From: Cunninghamia lanceolata
Lineage: Eukaryota > Streptophyta > Pinopsida > Cupressales > Cupressaceae
Assembly (NCBI GenBank): GCA_027924645.1
Contig: BSBN01000233.1
Coordinates: forward strand, 4,482,501 to 4,546,500
DNA length: 64,000 nucleotides
Direction of reading: 5' to 3'
Below are positions 10,120-21,660 of this stretch, one piece after another; the first letter of the stretch is position 1, and each line of letters opens with the position of its first letter. Made by a program: the position numbers and the translations under genes. The notes under the pieces were generated by a model. That model worked only from the letters and a program-made list of their open reading frames with translations. It did not search any database and was not told where the DNA came from.

Positions 10120-11210
10120 TGTTGGCAAGAGACACTATATGGATTCATGGTTGTTGTCATTGATGGCAACAAAGGTCATTCCACATATCCGCAAGTCATG
10201 ATGTGTCTCTACCGGAAGTCAGAATAAAGAATGTTGTGGTCCGGTGAAGAAGAACAGAGCATGTGGCAAGGTCCGACAGATTGGTCCGGATCTCTCAGAG
10301 GAAGTGTCTTGGTGCAGTGCGGATTTAGGGAAGTCAAGAGGACTACCTTGAGTGGTATATTCCAAGGATTTAGCCTCCGGTGATGGACAAGGAAAAAGAT
10401 ATGAATGGTTGAGTACCGGATTCCTGAGAGACAGTGAAAACAGAGGAAGAACTGACTGGCAGAGTATCAAACTGCTTTCCGGATGTGTTACCATTGATGA
10501 CAGAGGTTGTGAAGGCATGAATCATGTTTGGCCGACATGATCAATGATATCTACAAGTATATGCTTGATCCGCATAGCTTGGTGAGGAAGGATTCAGCCG
10601 ACAGAACAAAAGTTTGTAAGAAACTAGACTGTTCCGGATGCCGACTAGAAAGGTGATGAAATTACTTGTGCGGATATATATAGAGGATGGATTTAGTTGT
10701 GAAGGGGGTGTTGTTGTGGAGATATATGCGAAGAAGTCCAGATAAGAGCAGAGGTAGCAAAAAGGATCCGGTATGTGAAAGATAGCAGAATAAAGAACAG
10801 AGGAAAGATGAAGTGCAGTAGATCAGTGTACTGAGCCTAACCGGAACTGAACTCCAGCATATGCAGATGCTTCCAATCAGTTCAAGACTGTGATTCTCAT
10901 CACTTTGTAGACAGTGTGTCTTCTTGTAGGCAGTGGGCCTCTTGTGAGCAGTGTGCTCGGGCAGTGAGCCCTAATTGGCAAGTGCCATTTTTGTAATTTC
11001 CTATTCTTCTAACAGAGAATAATTTTGGGTTAATCACCCCGTGGTTTTCTCCCTTAACAGGGTTTCCACGTCAAAAATACTGTGTCATGTGTTTCTTATT
11101 TCATGGTTAATGCTTTTGTGTTTGATTTTATGCTGCATCAATTAAAAGGAAAGTTCAATAAGGGAAATAATTAGGATAACTGATTCACCCCCCCCTCTCA
11201 GTTATCAACA
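10120..11210 (+). repeat. Copy A 3' LTR
   Basis: 1,091 bp, colinear with 3816-4906 at a constant offset and differing by three substitutions. It is followed by the GCCAC target duplication at 11211-11215. Confidence 0.93.
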
Positions 11211-12665
11211 GCCACAACACAGAGGGTACCCGTCATTGATTAGTTACACTAGAGTAGGGACAGACACAAACACTGGGAACTATGATGCAAATGATGTCTT
11301 ACAGAAGATCATAGCTGCTAATGCTACACTTGATATGAAGTGCATATGGGAGAGTGGACTGTACAGAGCTGCAGGTTTTCCATTAGCTATGAAGGTCAGG
11401 GATTTGTGTCTAGATTGCATCTATCTGTATGATCCAGCTAACAGGAAAATAATGTTTTATGATAGACTCATTGCAGACTTATCCACAGAAGGTATTGAAA
11501 GAACATTTGGTCTGGAGATCAATGAGAAAATGGTGGATATTGACATAGATCAATACAATGAGGATTTTCATAGTAATGAAAGGGACTGTAGAGGCAAGAT
11601 ATTTTACAATTGGTATAGCCTAGAAAACAAACCCAAGGCTGTGGAAAGAGTGTACAAGAATCTGTTAAGAATATACTTTAAAGAAGAAATATACCTAATG
11701 AGTACAATGTTAAGTAGATTGGTGGGATTAAGAGATGGCACTAAGTGTGAACCAAAGGATGTTTACTATCATCAAGTTCATGAGAGAAGCAGGAAAGGAG
11801 CAAGGATAAATTCACTAGGCTAAGGCCATAAGCACATCCATATGGAAGCAGGCGATGCTAAGAAAACAAAAGCTGTTGCCTTTGTATTTGTCTTCATACT
11901 TGTATTCATGTGCAGCAGAGGTTCAACCATTCATACATGGGATAGATAGGGTTGGAACCTTGGGCAATGGTCTAGGTCAGAAACTGGTATATGAGCATTA
12001 TCCTAATTTGCAGGAAGATAATGCATTCAAGAAATATGCTTTAGTTAATGATGTATTCTATACCTATATCGTTAGAATTTTAAGGGAAAAACATAATAAT
12101 ACGATATCTAAAGATGTAGAGGATACAATTGGGTTGTACAGTTCCTGGTATATTCAATTTGAGCACTTTACCTACATTAGAAATGAGGGATTTGAGGGAA
12201 AACCTTTCATGCTACCCAGGTATTTGTCCAATAAATTGATTGTTCTAGAGTTTTCAAGGCAAAATTTGAATCTCTTTAGAATGTACAAGAAGAAGTTTAG
12301 CAAGGGAAATATTAAACTACTTTGGTCAATTAGTAGAAATTCATGCTATAGTGTGCTGGTTATGTAGAACAAGAATTGAGATATTATGGATTTGAGGAGT
12401 TTGATTTAGCCAGAGGGTTTGTCCATTTCATAGAATTCAAAGTTTAATTGATAAAAAGTTTAAACATCAAATACATATTAAAGATTTTTGATCAAACTGC
12501 AAGAATGATAGAGAGGTAAGGAAGAGGGCTCATAAAAGACTAACAATTGATCAAATGAGATCTATGGGAGATATATATGTTCCCCCAGAGGTTAAGGATG
12601 ATGGAAATGTGTTGGATTAGAGTTATGAAAGTGCCAGGCTCACTCCTATTGGAGAGCCTGATTGG
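11211..12665 (+). pseudogene. Accessory retroelement frame D1, continuation after copy A
   Basis: Continues the frame begun at 3725. An open stretch runs to TAA at 11821-11823 (IIAANATLDMKCIWESG, RTFGLEINEKM). It is followed by shifted pieces at about 11855-12367 (DVEDTIGLYSSWYIQFEHF, EGFEGKPFMLPRYL) and 12543-12665 (TIDQMRSMGDIYVPPEV). Several frameshifts and stops mark it as decayed. No enzyme motif is seen. With the later frame at 14042-16768 it resembles copy A ORF2 in plan: globular N-terminal part, charged linker, helical end. Homology is not shown. Confidence 0.55.
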
Positions 12666-14041
12666 TAACAACCGTGGAACACTAGTGCAGGAGCTCCCAG
12701 TTTTAGTCATTTTTGGCTATGTCATGTTTTGTTGTCTGTTATTTTGTTCTCTCTAAGGCTTTGAAAGCCATTCTCATGTTTTGTAATAAGGACTTAGTTC
12801 ATTTTGATTGACTAGTCCATTATAGTGTTAAATAAGGCCTATTTTCAAGGTATTTTCCTTTTTGAAACATAGTGTTTCTTGTGAAAAGGCAATCTCCAAC
12901 ATTTCACTGCCCTTGATGGGTAGTTGTACGGTTGGAAGAGAAGAGAAAGGTTGCTAAAACCTTCTATACTCTAAATATTGCAGGGACATGCCGAGAATAA
13001 TGAAGGAGAAGCTTTTTGGAGTAAGAAAACAGTGATTTTCTGCATTTTTGAGAAGACAGTCATTCTGTACGACGTGGTACAGACAAAGGAGGGTCTTCAA
13101 GTTGTGAAACTTGTCAATGCATTGAAGAACCTTTATTTTAAGTCTATTTAGCCTTCTTGACACCTTTTGTGGAGGGAGAATCAATACGATTTGCAAAAAC
13201 TGTTCTAAACCCTCCAAAAACTAGGGTTTTGGGGAAAATGCATAGGTTCTCCTTTGTCCTCTGAAAGACATCATCTTTCTTTAGTAGGATGGAAGGAGAA
13301 GGCATCCATTTCAGGTTTTTGTTGTTTATTAGGTTTGTATTCCACTCTCCAAGCCTCTTGGTATGAATCTAACTAGTCTCCATAGTGACTAGTTGAGAAT
13401 ACTAATGGTGGACAGCAGTAAGGATGCAAAGACAATCAAGTGTTTTATCAAATGCATGGTGGAATTTGTGTTTGTAGGTGAAAACTGACTGGTGTAGGTA
13501 CTTAGTTGCTCTTGAACAAGCAAAGTTGATACCTTTCCTTCACATAGCCTCAAATTAGGCCTATTTCTAGGAAAAAGACAGTCTGTTGTCCTTGCTCGCC
13601 TGTTGTAGAGTACGAACCTGCATGTTGGGGGATGAATACATGTTCATAATGGGTATTTGGATATGCATTGAGTTTTGGTGATCACTTGGAGGTTAGGAAA
13701 GTTATTGTTGACTTAGTCGATTTATAGGGCTACAAGGAAATAGCCTCCTTTAGACACTGCCATAGGACAGTCGTGTGGTAACTTGTTGTCCACTGTCTTG
13801 TAGAGTATAGAATTTAGATTTTGGGTCAGAAACCTTGTTTTAGACTTGTTCTTGACTAGTATATTCAAGTTGTTGTATGAAGACCCTGTTGGTTGAGGTA
13901 TTGGTAGTAGATTGTGAGTTCTTGAAGGTGGATTGTGCATATAGGTTGGGTTGAGCAGTGACTCCCCAAAGTGAGAGTTGAGTAGCCTATGTGGTGGACA
14001 CTAGGGTGTGGTCCTAGGCTAGGTCAATCTCTTGAGTAGCC
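12666..14041. other. Gene-free spacer
   Basis: No frame with recognisable content on either strand. It looks like decayed element sequence between the two accessory frames, ordinary in base composition. Confidence 0.5.
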
Positions 14042-16768
14042 TTGTGTAGGCTTATATCACATTACCTTATAAAACTCTTGAAGGAAGCTTTGGAATCTAG
14101 ATTCATTGTGTGCACTTCATCAACTACTACCTATACCTCTGCATCAAACACATCTTTGGACACATTGTCCAAACCAGTCATATTGTTTTCAAAAACATGG
14201 TTAAAAGATAGGATTGAAGAGCTCAAACATGAAGGGAGGGAAATCACATATCCAAAGACAGGGAAAAAGAGAGTAAGAGAGCCTAGTGATGATCCCTAAT
14301 GTTTTTATGAGAAGAAAAGAAAGTTTATAGAAGCCAAAATTGTAGAGAAAGGTAAAAATTCTACTTTAATGGATCCCTATGCATTGGGAGTAATAGTAGG
14401 AATGTCAACTGGTACATTTATGGAGGCTAAATCATTAAGCCATGATATTAGTATGGAAAAAGTATAGACCTCCAAGGAAGCAACAGGACATAAGGTCAGA
14501 AAAGCAATACCAATAAGCATATCAAAAGGGGAGACTTTAAAAACAAGTGAAGTCATATGAGCACAACAGGCAGGGGCAAAGTTGAGTGATATACCTAGTG
14601 TATCCACCCCAACAGAAAAGAGACAAGAATATGCTTAGGTAAAGATAGAATTGGCTGGGGAAATGCTGCAAGGGTCAAAAGCACATGAAGCCAAACAAAC
14701 CTCTAAGACTATCCACATCATGGATGACAGTAGTCAAAATGAGGAAAGAGAAATGGATTCAGGAAAAGAAATTGGAATGGAAGAAGAATCTAACGAATTC
14801 CTAAGTGAAGAAGAGGAGTAAAATACTCAGGCTGAGAAGGAAATTGAACAAGGCTCAATGTCTGAAAGGGTACAAGAAGAATCAAGAATAGTAGATCCAT
14901 TTGGTACCCTGGTGTCTCCTGAAATAATAAAGGATGTGCAAGATGAAGCACATAAAATTGAAGAGTCAGAAAAAGAAGATGCACCTAAGGAGACAATAAA
15001 TGAAAAACGTCCTCAAGCCAAAGAAGAAACATGAGCTAGTACCTCAGGGGTAGATGTTTTAAATATTCTTAATATGTATGGTGAACAGAGTGAAGAAGAA
15101 AAGAACATAGAAAGCAAGAAAGAATAGGGAAAAGAAGCAAAAGAGGATGATACAATGGTAAGATCACCTGCACATACAGAGCAAATTAGCAGGTCTGAAA
15201 AAGAACAAAAGGAAGGTGAAACTACAGAAGATTCAAGTAAGAAGCTTGAGGGTGAAGAACATACAGAAAACATTGATGAGGGTAAAATTGAAAAGCAAGT
15301 AGAGGATATAGACATGACAAATATAGAACAAGCACATAAGGAGGAGGACCAAGAAAAAGAATCATTGAAAGGAGAAGGTCCTGAAGAAGAAGAAAAAGGT
15401 AGAGGGGACACAGAAATTGAAGAAGAAGAAAATGAGGGTGAGTCTTAACCACAGGATGATCTAATGATAGAAGAAGCAGCTCCTCAACAGTAGCCTCCTC
15501 CACAACAACAACATGAACAACAACAGGAACAACAACAACCACAGGAGTAGGGAGAAGTAGAAAGACCTCAAGAAGAGGTAATTGATGAAGAAAAAGCGGT
15601 TGAAGGCATAAAGGAGGTCCCAACTTGGTTAGGGACATAAATAAGAAAAGAAAAGGAGGTACAATTAGTACCTATTGATATCAAAAGTTTACTAGGCAAT
15701 ACAATGCCAAGGAAAGAAAAAAGAAAGGCCAGAACAATGTCAGCCATACAAAGAGGTCCAAATGGATATAGGACGTTGAACTTAGCCATACCCCAAAAAG
15801 AGAAGGCAAAAGGAGAAATAACTATAGATGAGTTTAAAATACTCAATTTTGAACTGGGACATACAACAAGGGAGAAACACATAACTGAGTGGGAAGACAT
15901 GCACCAGGTGACAGCAAAAATGTTAAGAAAGGATAAAGATAAACATGAATATTTGAAATGACACATTGTCTAATTGAAACAATTCATTAAGGGAATATTT
16001 GATCCCAATACAACAGTGCCAGAATTGCCTAATGAGATAGCAGTTGCATCTAAGGATGAAATAAAACATATGGAAAGTAAAAGGCTTAAAGTCAATGTGT
16101 TTGAAGAATGGTTCAAAGATTTCTTGCAAGAAGGAGAACATGTAATAAAATAAGTAGTGGAAAGATGAGAAGTGGCTGCAAAGGAAAAGAATAAATGCAG
16201 TTTACTTGTACATAATGGCCAATTTAGAAGAGAAGAATGCACATTTGATTTGAAACAGTTAAAGGAAATTGAAGAGAGAGTAGAAGAATTAATAAATGAA
16301 GGAGTAACTACCCCTTCAATAGAAAATCAAGTGCCATAGGTGAGGTTAGAACTAAAATTTGAAGAAGATAATCTTAAAAGGTGCATAACGATTGCTCAGG
16401 ATTTAGAAGAAAGGGCAGATGACATGATCAGAATGCATAAAAGGATAGTAGAAAGACTATTAGATCATGAATGCATGGATACACCAACGTATGAACTGGA
16501 GAGAGCTTTAATAGAATTCAATGCTATTTTTACACCATGCATGGAAAGCCCTGAAGCATATCTAAGTAAATAGATGATTGATTCATTAATGGAAGAAAAT
16601 GCCAAGATGAGGAAATACAAGAAGAAGAGCGAGGGTTCAGAAAACAAAGAAAAGAAACTGAAGGATGGAATTACAATGCAAGAGTATGTCTGGACAAAGA
16701 GTCTAGGAGGAGACTACATCTTTATAGAAAGTGTAATTAATAATTTCAAATCATATTTGAAGGAGTGA
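14042..16768 (+). pseudogene. Accessory retroelement frame D2, acidic linker and coiled coil
   Basis: Open stretches starting at 14042, 15155, 15704, 16340 and 16574 all share one reading frame, separated mainly by TAG/TAA/TGA stops. This is therefore one frame of about 900 codons broken by point mutations rather than many small genes. The N-terminal piece has FSKTWLKDRIEELKHE. The middle (about 14700-15600) is extremely Glu/Lys-rich with a Gln run near 15500-15545, and the C-terminus is helical (ITIAQDLEERADDMIRMHKR, ERALIEFNAIF). No catalytic motif is seen. It lies between D1 and a probable LTR, consistent with an extra gene downstream of pol in a gypsy element. Confidence 0.6.
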
Positions 16769-16799
16769 AAATTTGTAAAAAGGGCAAACAATATTGAAA

Positions 16800-17760
16800 A
16801 GGATCAAGTAAGGGGGTATCTACGGGAAAGTCTACAAGAAGGCAGAAGTCTAAGAAAGGGGAATCTTATTTTTGAAAAGATTCCAATAGCATCTTTGAGG
16901 AAGAAAAGATACCATTCAGATATTTTGAGAAGTGGTTAGAGATGAATATGCACCCTTGATCAATAATAGAGAGATCTTGGCCGTAGATTAAGTTTTGTAG
17001 TCATAGCAAAATGCAACTTCAAACTCTATATAAGAGGCTTTGCTATTTGTATATTACTTACATAGGGATTTATGAAATAGAGCTTGCACTTGTAATTTGT
17101 TGGAACATTTTAATAGAGAAGTAGTTTAGTTTAGAGTAGAAGGAGGTCACCTGTGTCTATGATAAGGAATGCATGGAATGTCTAGCTTCCTTATTGTATC
17201 TATAAGACGTTCGTAAGTTTTCTGTTGATTTGATTAATGAAGCAAACTGGTTATTCATACATTGTAAACCATATATGACTGTATACTTTAAATACAAGTA
17301 AATTTGGGATTCTGCATCTATTTTCTGAGTGTTTTCTAACTTTTACTTATATTTGAAAGTATTATCTCTTTAAAAGCTTGCAATCTTGGATGTGTGTTCA
17401 TGAAAATACTCAGGGCTTCACATTTAAAGATTTAATCTATGGATTTGATCAAGTTTGATGTATTTCTTACAACATGGATAACATAGCATTTAGATCCTGT
17501 AGTAAAGTGATGTTCAGTTTGAATTTCTCTAATTTTTCTCCAAACATTGGAAATAATTAGCTGAACGCAAAGATTTTAAGAAAATTGTCTTACATTTGAA
17601 GGAAATATGCAAAATTGTGTTAATACTTGACAATTTTCATATCAATTTGAAAATAAAATCTTGTTTCATTATAAATCATACAAAGCTTTGTGTTATAATA
17701 GTAAATTTATGCAAAGAAATGGATAATTTGTTGATATTTGCAAAGAACTATTAGATAGGC
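16800..17760 (+). other. Probable degenerate 3' LTR with TATA box
   Basis: Follows the D2 frame. Polypurine-like AAGTAAGGGGG lies near 16807. A strong TATA box (TATATAA, 17027-17033, followed by GAGGC) is preceded by CCGTAGATT, an arrangement common in plant LTR promoters. No partner LTR or exact ends were found. Confidence 0.4.
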
Positions 17761-17836
17761 AAATCATAACAAAGTATCCTCCATTTACATTGCCTAATTT
17801 TAGTTCACCCCAGTCTGCGTCATACATCCTGGAGAG

Positions 17837-18262
17837 TTGCATGACAAGGTCGATTGTTTAACTTTTCTACAAAGATTAGATCTGCATTTGAGGGGGTTGC
17901 TTCCTATCTTTGAGATATATAAGCCTGAAGTGGGATATATGCATGGTAGGCATATTCAAGGTAGAACCACACGAGGAGCTGCAATACAGATGGATACATA
18001 CGCAGATGGTCCTATCTCAGTCAGGAGTTCCCAAAGAGTTGATTGTGTAGGACCTATAAATCCATTCACAAGTGACCACAGTCAGAAAGATAGGCTGCAC
18101 ATCAGGAAAATTGAAGTTCCTCAAGCTGTCCATCAAAATACACACCAAGATGAGAACGATGATGGCAGACAATGCATGTGGTCTGCAGGTCACCCAACTA
18201 AGAAGTATACAGTCCTTGACTGGTTGACACCTAGTTTTCATTCATTGAACCTTCCAATATGA
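17837..18262 (+). pseudogene. Unrecognised open stretch, 141 codons
   Basis: Open from ATG 17837 to TGA 18262. The composition is protein-like but I recognise no motif (LRGLLPIFEIYKPEVGYMHG, VDCVGPINPFTSDHSQKD). Downstream frames at 18270-18900 are full of stops. It probably belongs to a decayed retroelement that ends at the polypurine tract near 19715. Confidence 0.3.
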
Positions 18263-18924
18263 TTGAAACCTAATTTTTAGTTACAGGACAACGAACAGAG
18301 AAGTACACAAGATCACATTTATGCTATTGAGGATGTGAATGGGAGGAATAATGAATCAGATTTGATGAACAATCATGTTGGGGAAGTGGATCAATGATCA
18401 AACACTTTAAAGGTATCAAATTTTGAGTCTGAATTTGCTATTGCAGAGATGCAGAATAGTAGTTCACTTCGGCTGATTAATGGTTCTGAGTTAGAACAAC
18501 AGTTAGACCAGGTCAAACATATGTAAGAACAAGAAGAAATTAGTCCTCCGGATGAAGGAAAGTCATGGATAGCAATGCAAGAAGAGTGAAAATCAAATTG
18601 TTTGGTGAAAATAGATGAATTTCTTGATTGCATCAGCCTAGCATATCATCATGATCAGCCATACCAGCTGATGCAGTTGTTCCAATAGAGTTTTTAGCTA
18701 AGTCAAATAAACAAAATCAGGATTATGCAGTACTCCAAGGCAACATTGACATCATAGATCAAACCATGCAAGAAGAAAGAGACCTTGTTTCTACTGCAGC
18801 TAATGGATATGCAGTCCAAACAGAAGAATTGTTGGTTGATATGGAGGAAGAAAAAAGCTCTGATCTTGCTGCAAGTAGTGAATTGCCAACCTAATGCCAG
18901 CCCTTAATTAAAATAGGAAGGTTT

Positions 18925-19545
18925 TTGATTCGTGCAAAAGAAGTTTTCTTAGAACATGTGACTGACTTTTATGAAGACAATCCAAGTTTATCACATATTC
19001 ATCAGATTGATCCTGCTCACACCTATGATAAAGAGGGTCTCCACATGGTTAATGTTGATCCAATGATAAGAAATGAGGGAAAAAGTCTACAATCTGAGAA
19101 TAAAAATCAAATAGTCATGCAAAATGATGGCCTGGAAGTTTTTTCATATCAATCAATTGATCACATCATTGAGTTGGTGTCAACAATAAGTAAGGATATG
19201 CTACTACATGTGAATTCACCACACATAACAGACTTTGCTTTAGCCAATTCATGTCAAATTCATCCAGATAATCCGCATTCTGAAGAAGGTTGTCTAGAAT
19301 TCATGTTTGCTTGGGAGATTACCACAACATTCAGTGATCCAGAGGTATTAGATGCACATGGTATGGACAAACATGAGTTGAGACCTCCCAAAGATGAGAA
19401 GGTATTTGGTACAATGCAACAAGGTGGTGAAGTTATATTCTCGACTGATGATATTGCAAAGCAAGTTGTATCTTCCCTCTTCTCACTTGGTTTTGAAAGT
19501 TATCAATTTGATTACGGTGATTTAGGCAAGACAACTTGCATCTAG
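18925..19545 (+). pseudogene. Unrecognised open stretch, 206 codons
   Basis: An open frame with acidic, His-rich content (FLEHVTDFYEDNPSLSHIHQ, EEGCLEFMFAWEITTTF). No domain recognised. It ends 180 bp before a polypurine tract (ATGGGGGAG, 19716-19724) and a TGTAAATAC LTR-like start, so it may be the last gene of a decayed LTR element. Confidence 0.35.
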
Positions 19546-19715
19546 ATTGATCATGGCCCTAGAGAGTTGCCCCAACTGCTGATCCTACATGATTGTTACC
19601 CTGAACATGAACTTAGGATGCCTAGACTCTACTTTTCATAATACAAAGATGAATGTGCCAGACTTAGGGCATTGACCTGCACCTTGTTTCTTCTACAGGT
19701 CCTAAGAAATAAATC

Positions 19716-20757
19716 ATGGGGGAGTGTAAATACTTGTTGCCCAAAGCTTTTGTACATAGTCTTGCTTGTTTCTAGTCAGGTTTTAGTTAGTTATTTGTTG
19801 TTTCAGTTTAGTTTCTACTTTCTGTTTTCTGCTTTTCCTAGTTGTTAGTTGTCGCTTTCTGCTTGTTTTGCTTAGAGTAGTTTGCTTTGCTTAGGTTAGT
19901 TGCTTGTTTGCTTTTCTTTTCGCTTCTACACTCACTTTTCTTGGGTTTTCTATTTCTCGAATGTGGTGGCAGTTGTGCAGTCCTGCAAATGCTTTCTTGT
20001 CAGGTAAATTATCTGTGGTCTTTCCTTGAGAAGCTGAAGTTTTGCTTAGGTCCTACTGTGGGTTCTGCTGTTATACTAGGAAGTATGATATTTGTTCAGG
20101 GAAAACAAGTCATTAGTTGGTGCACCTGAAGTACTTTCTAACCATATATCTCTCACACTTTAAATAATCTTGAAGTAGCTAAGTAAGCCTGCGTAATTGC
20201 GTGTTGAGTGAGGAGTTTAGATTCCCAATTTTACCACCAACACCAATTTTGCAAATTCAGATGAGAGTGGCAAGCGGTACTAAGTACTGCTAGCCTACTG
20301 CGTAAAAATAAAAGGTGTTTTTCAACACCAAGTCCACTACAAAGTATCAATATATAGATCATCATTTGAAGACTCTCACATGAAGACTGTTATTTGAAGA
20401 TTATTAGCATCAAGGATCATCAAAGGTACTATCAAGAAGGAAATCATTGCAAAAGGATTACTACTTTAAGGTTCATCATATCTTAATATCAGAGCATTCT
20501 CTTTGTGGTAAAATAATCTGAACTTGATAGCTTAGCACGAAGGATCTTGGGTGAACTTAGTTGCCAAGGGATGGGAATGAATGCAATTGCACACACTCAG
20601 GTTTTCATGGTATGGAAGGTTGCACTGGTTAGTGGTCTTTGATTCTTTGATAAGGTATCATGCTTTCTCGTCTAATATGTGAGAAACACATAAGATTCTA
20701 GGTTTGAACTAAAAGTTTATCTTTGAAATGCTCTAGAGCATTTCCCAGCAGAGTCAC
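19716..20757 (+). other. Polypurine tract and probable LTR
   Basis: ATGGGGGAG at 19716-19724 is followed directly by TGTAAATAC, the usual junction of polypurine tract and 3' LTR. The far end is uncertain; leader-like sequence (CAGCAGAGTCACTA, then the 20781 palindrome) begins near 20750. Confidence 0.4.
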
Positions 20758-20780
20758 TATTTGTTGTGCCTTACACATGC

Positions 20781-20798
20781 CCCATTTCATGAAATGGG
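20781..20798. other. Perfect 18-bp palindrome CCCATTTCATGAAATGGG
   Basis: Sits 20 bases after TTGTTGTG and just before TACCCCC, as in the hairpin at 1883-1910. The two sites differ in loop sequence but keep the stem, which suggests selection on structure in a retroelement leader. Confidence 0.55.
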
Positions 20799-20959
20799 TA
20801 CCCCCTCTTCTAAGTTTTGGTTTAGGGTGTTTGCCTGGTTCATCTAGTTCCTAAGATGTCAAAAAGTGGTCAATTGCATTTCTTGCCATGCTAGGAAGGT
20901 AAGTGTCGTTAAGTCATCTTGAAATCCACCAAGTCCATGTGCTGCCTTCATGAAGACTA

Positions 20960-21660
20960 AGTCTGATGTTACTTTGCGCTAAAATTCCACCCAACTGACT
21001 TTTGTACTGAATCCCTGTTCATCTGACTTAGCGCTACATTCATCTCCAATCGACTAAGTGCTAAAATGCCAGTCCACTGAACTTGCGCTCAAATTAACCT
21101 TTACCAACTTGCGCTAGAGAGTGATCTCACCGACTTTCATGGTCAGTCGGAGCCATCCAGATCCCGCGCTAAGCTTACAATTTTTCCTTTATGACAAAAT
21201 TATGTCTAGCTGACCTGCGCTAAAATCGGCTTCACTAACTTTTGTTCAGCCCTGTCAGAATCTGTGTTAAGTCGGTATCATCAAAATTCCCCACCAACTT
21301 TGTGTATTAAACCCCCAAAGTAGCGCAAGTTGGTGCCTTTGAAATTCTCCGCTAACCTTTGCACATAAGCCTTTGCATTGAAATGAGTCCTTACGATTTT
21401 AAACACTACCCCGCCAAATCCATGCTTGGCGGTATAAATCAAAACTAGCGCTAAAAGCCTATTGTTATATTTCATCCATGCTGCGTTGAAAACCATCCGC
21501 ACTGACTTGCACTGAATATTTCTCCCCCTGGCTCAAGTTGGTAAACCTTGAATGCGGCGCTAAGTTAGTTGATACCAAGATACCCGCTTGTCTCATAAAG
21601 CACCCAAGATTTTGCGCTATTTTTAAAGGTTACATGATGTATGCGCTGAAGTATGTTTTC
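20960..21660 (+). repeat. Irregular array of GCGCTAA motifs
   Basis: GCGCTA, GCGCTC, GCGCTG or GCGCAA occurs about a dozen times in 700 bp (for example near 20980, 21030, 21083, 21110, 21165, 21218, 21447, 21555, 21612, 21641). It is usually followed by AA and often near CGACT or AACTTG. Spacing is 25-110 bp. No coding frame is evident. The position, about 180 bp after the palindrome, matches the TACAA array after the other hairpin. Confidence 0.55.

Larger units (their letters stand above)
3816..11210 (+). mobile_element. Copy A: non-autonomous Sirevirus-like LTR retrotransposon
   Basis: Complete 7,395-bp element. LTRs at 3816-4906 and 10120-11210 (1,091 bp each) start TGTTGG and end ATCAACA, and the 5-bp target duplication GCCAC lies at 3811-3815 and 11211-11215. 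Primer site, two reading frames and a polypurine tract are in the usual order. The LTRs differ at only three positions (4015/10319, 4023/10327, 4515/10819), so insertion is recent. ORF1 (zinc-knuckle protein) is open and ORF2 has one stop. I see no protease, integrase, reverse transcriptase or RNase H, so mobility would need a helper. The Sirevirus assignment rests on LTR ends, repeated polypurine motifs and the zinc-knuckle tail; it is inference. Confidence 0.9.

Noticed and set aside
15013..15966. Long minus-strand frames opposite the acidic D2 region
   Set aside because: Ser/Leu/Phe-rich complements of a Glu/Lys-rich coding strand; shadows.
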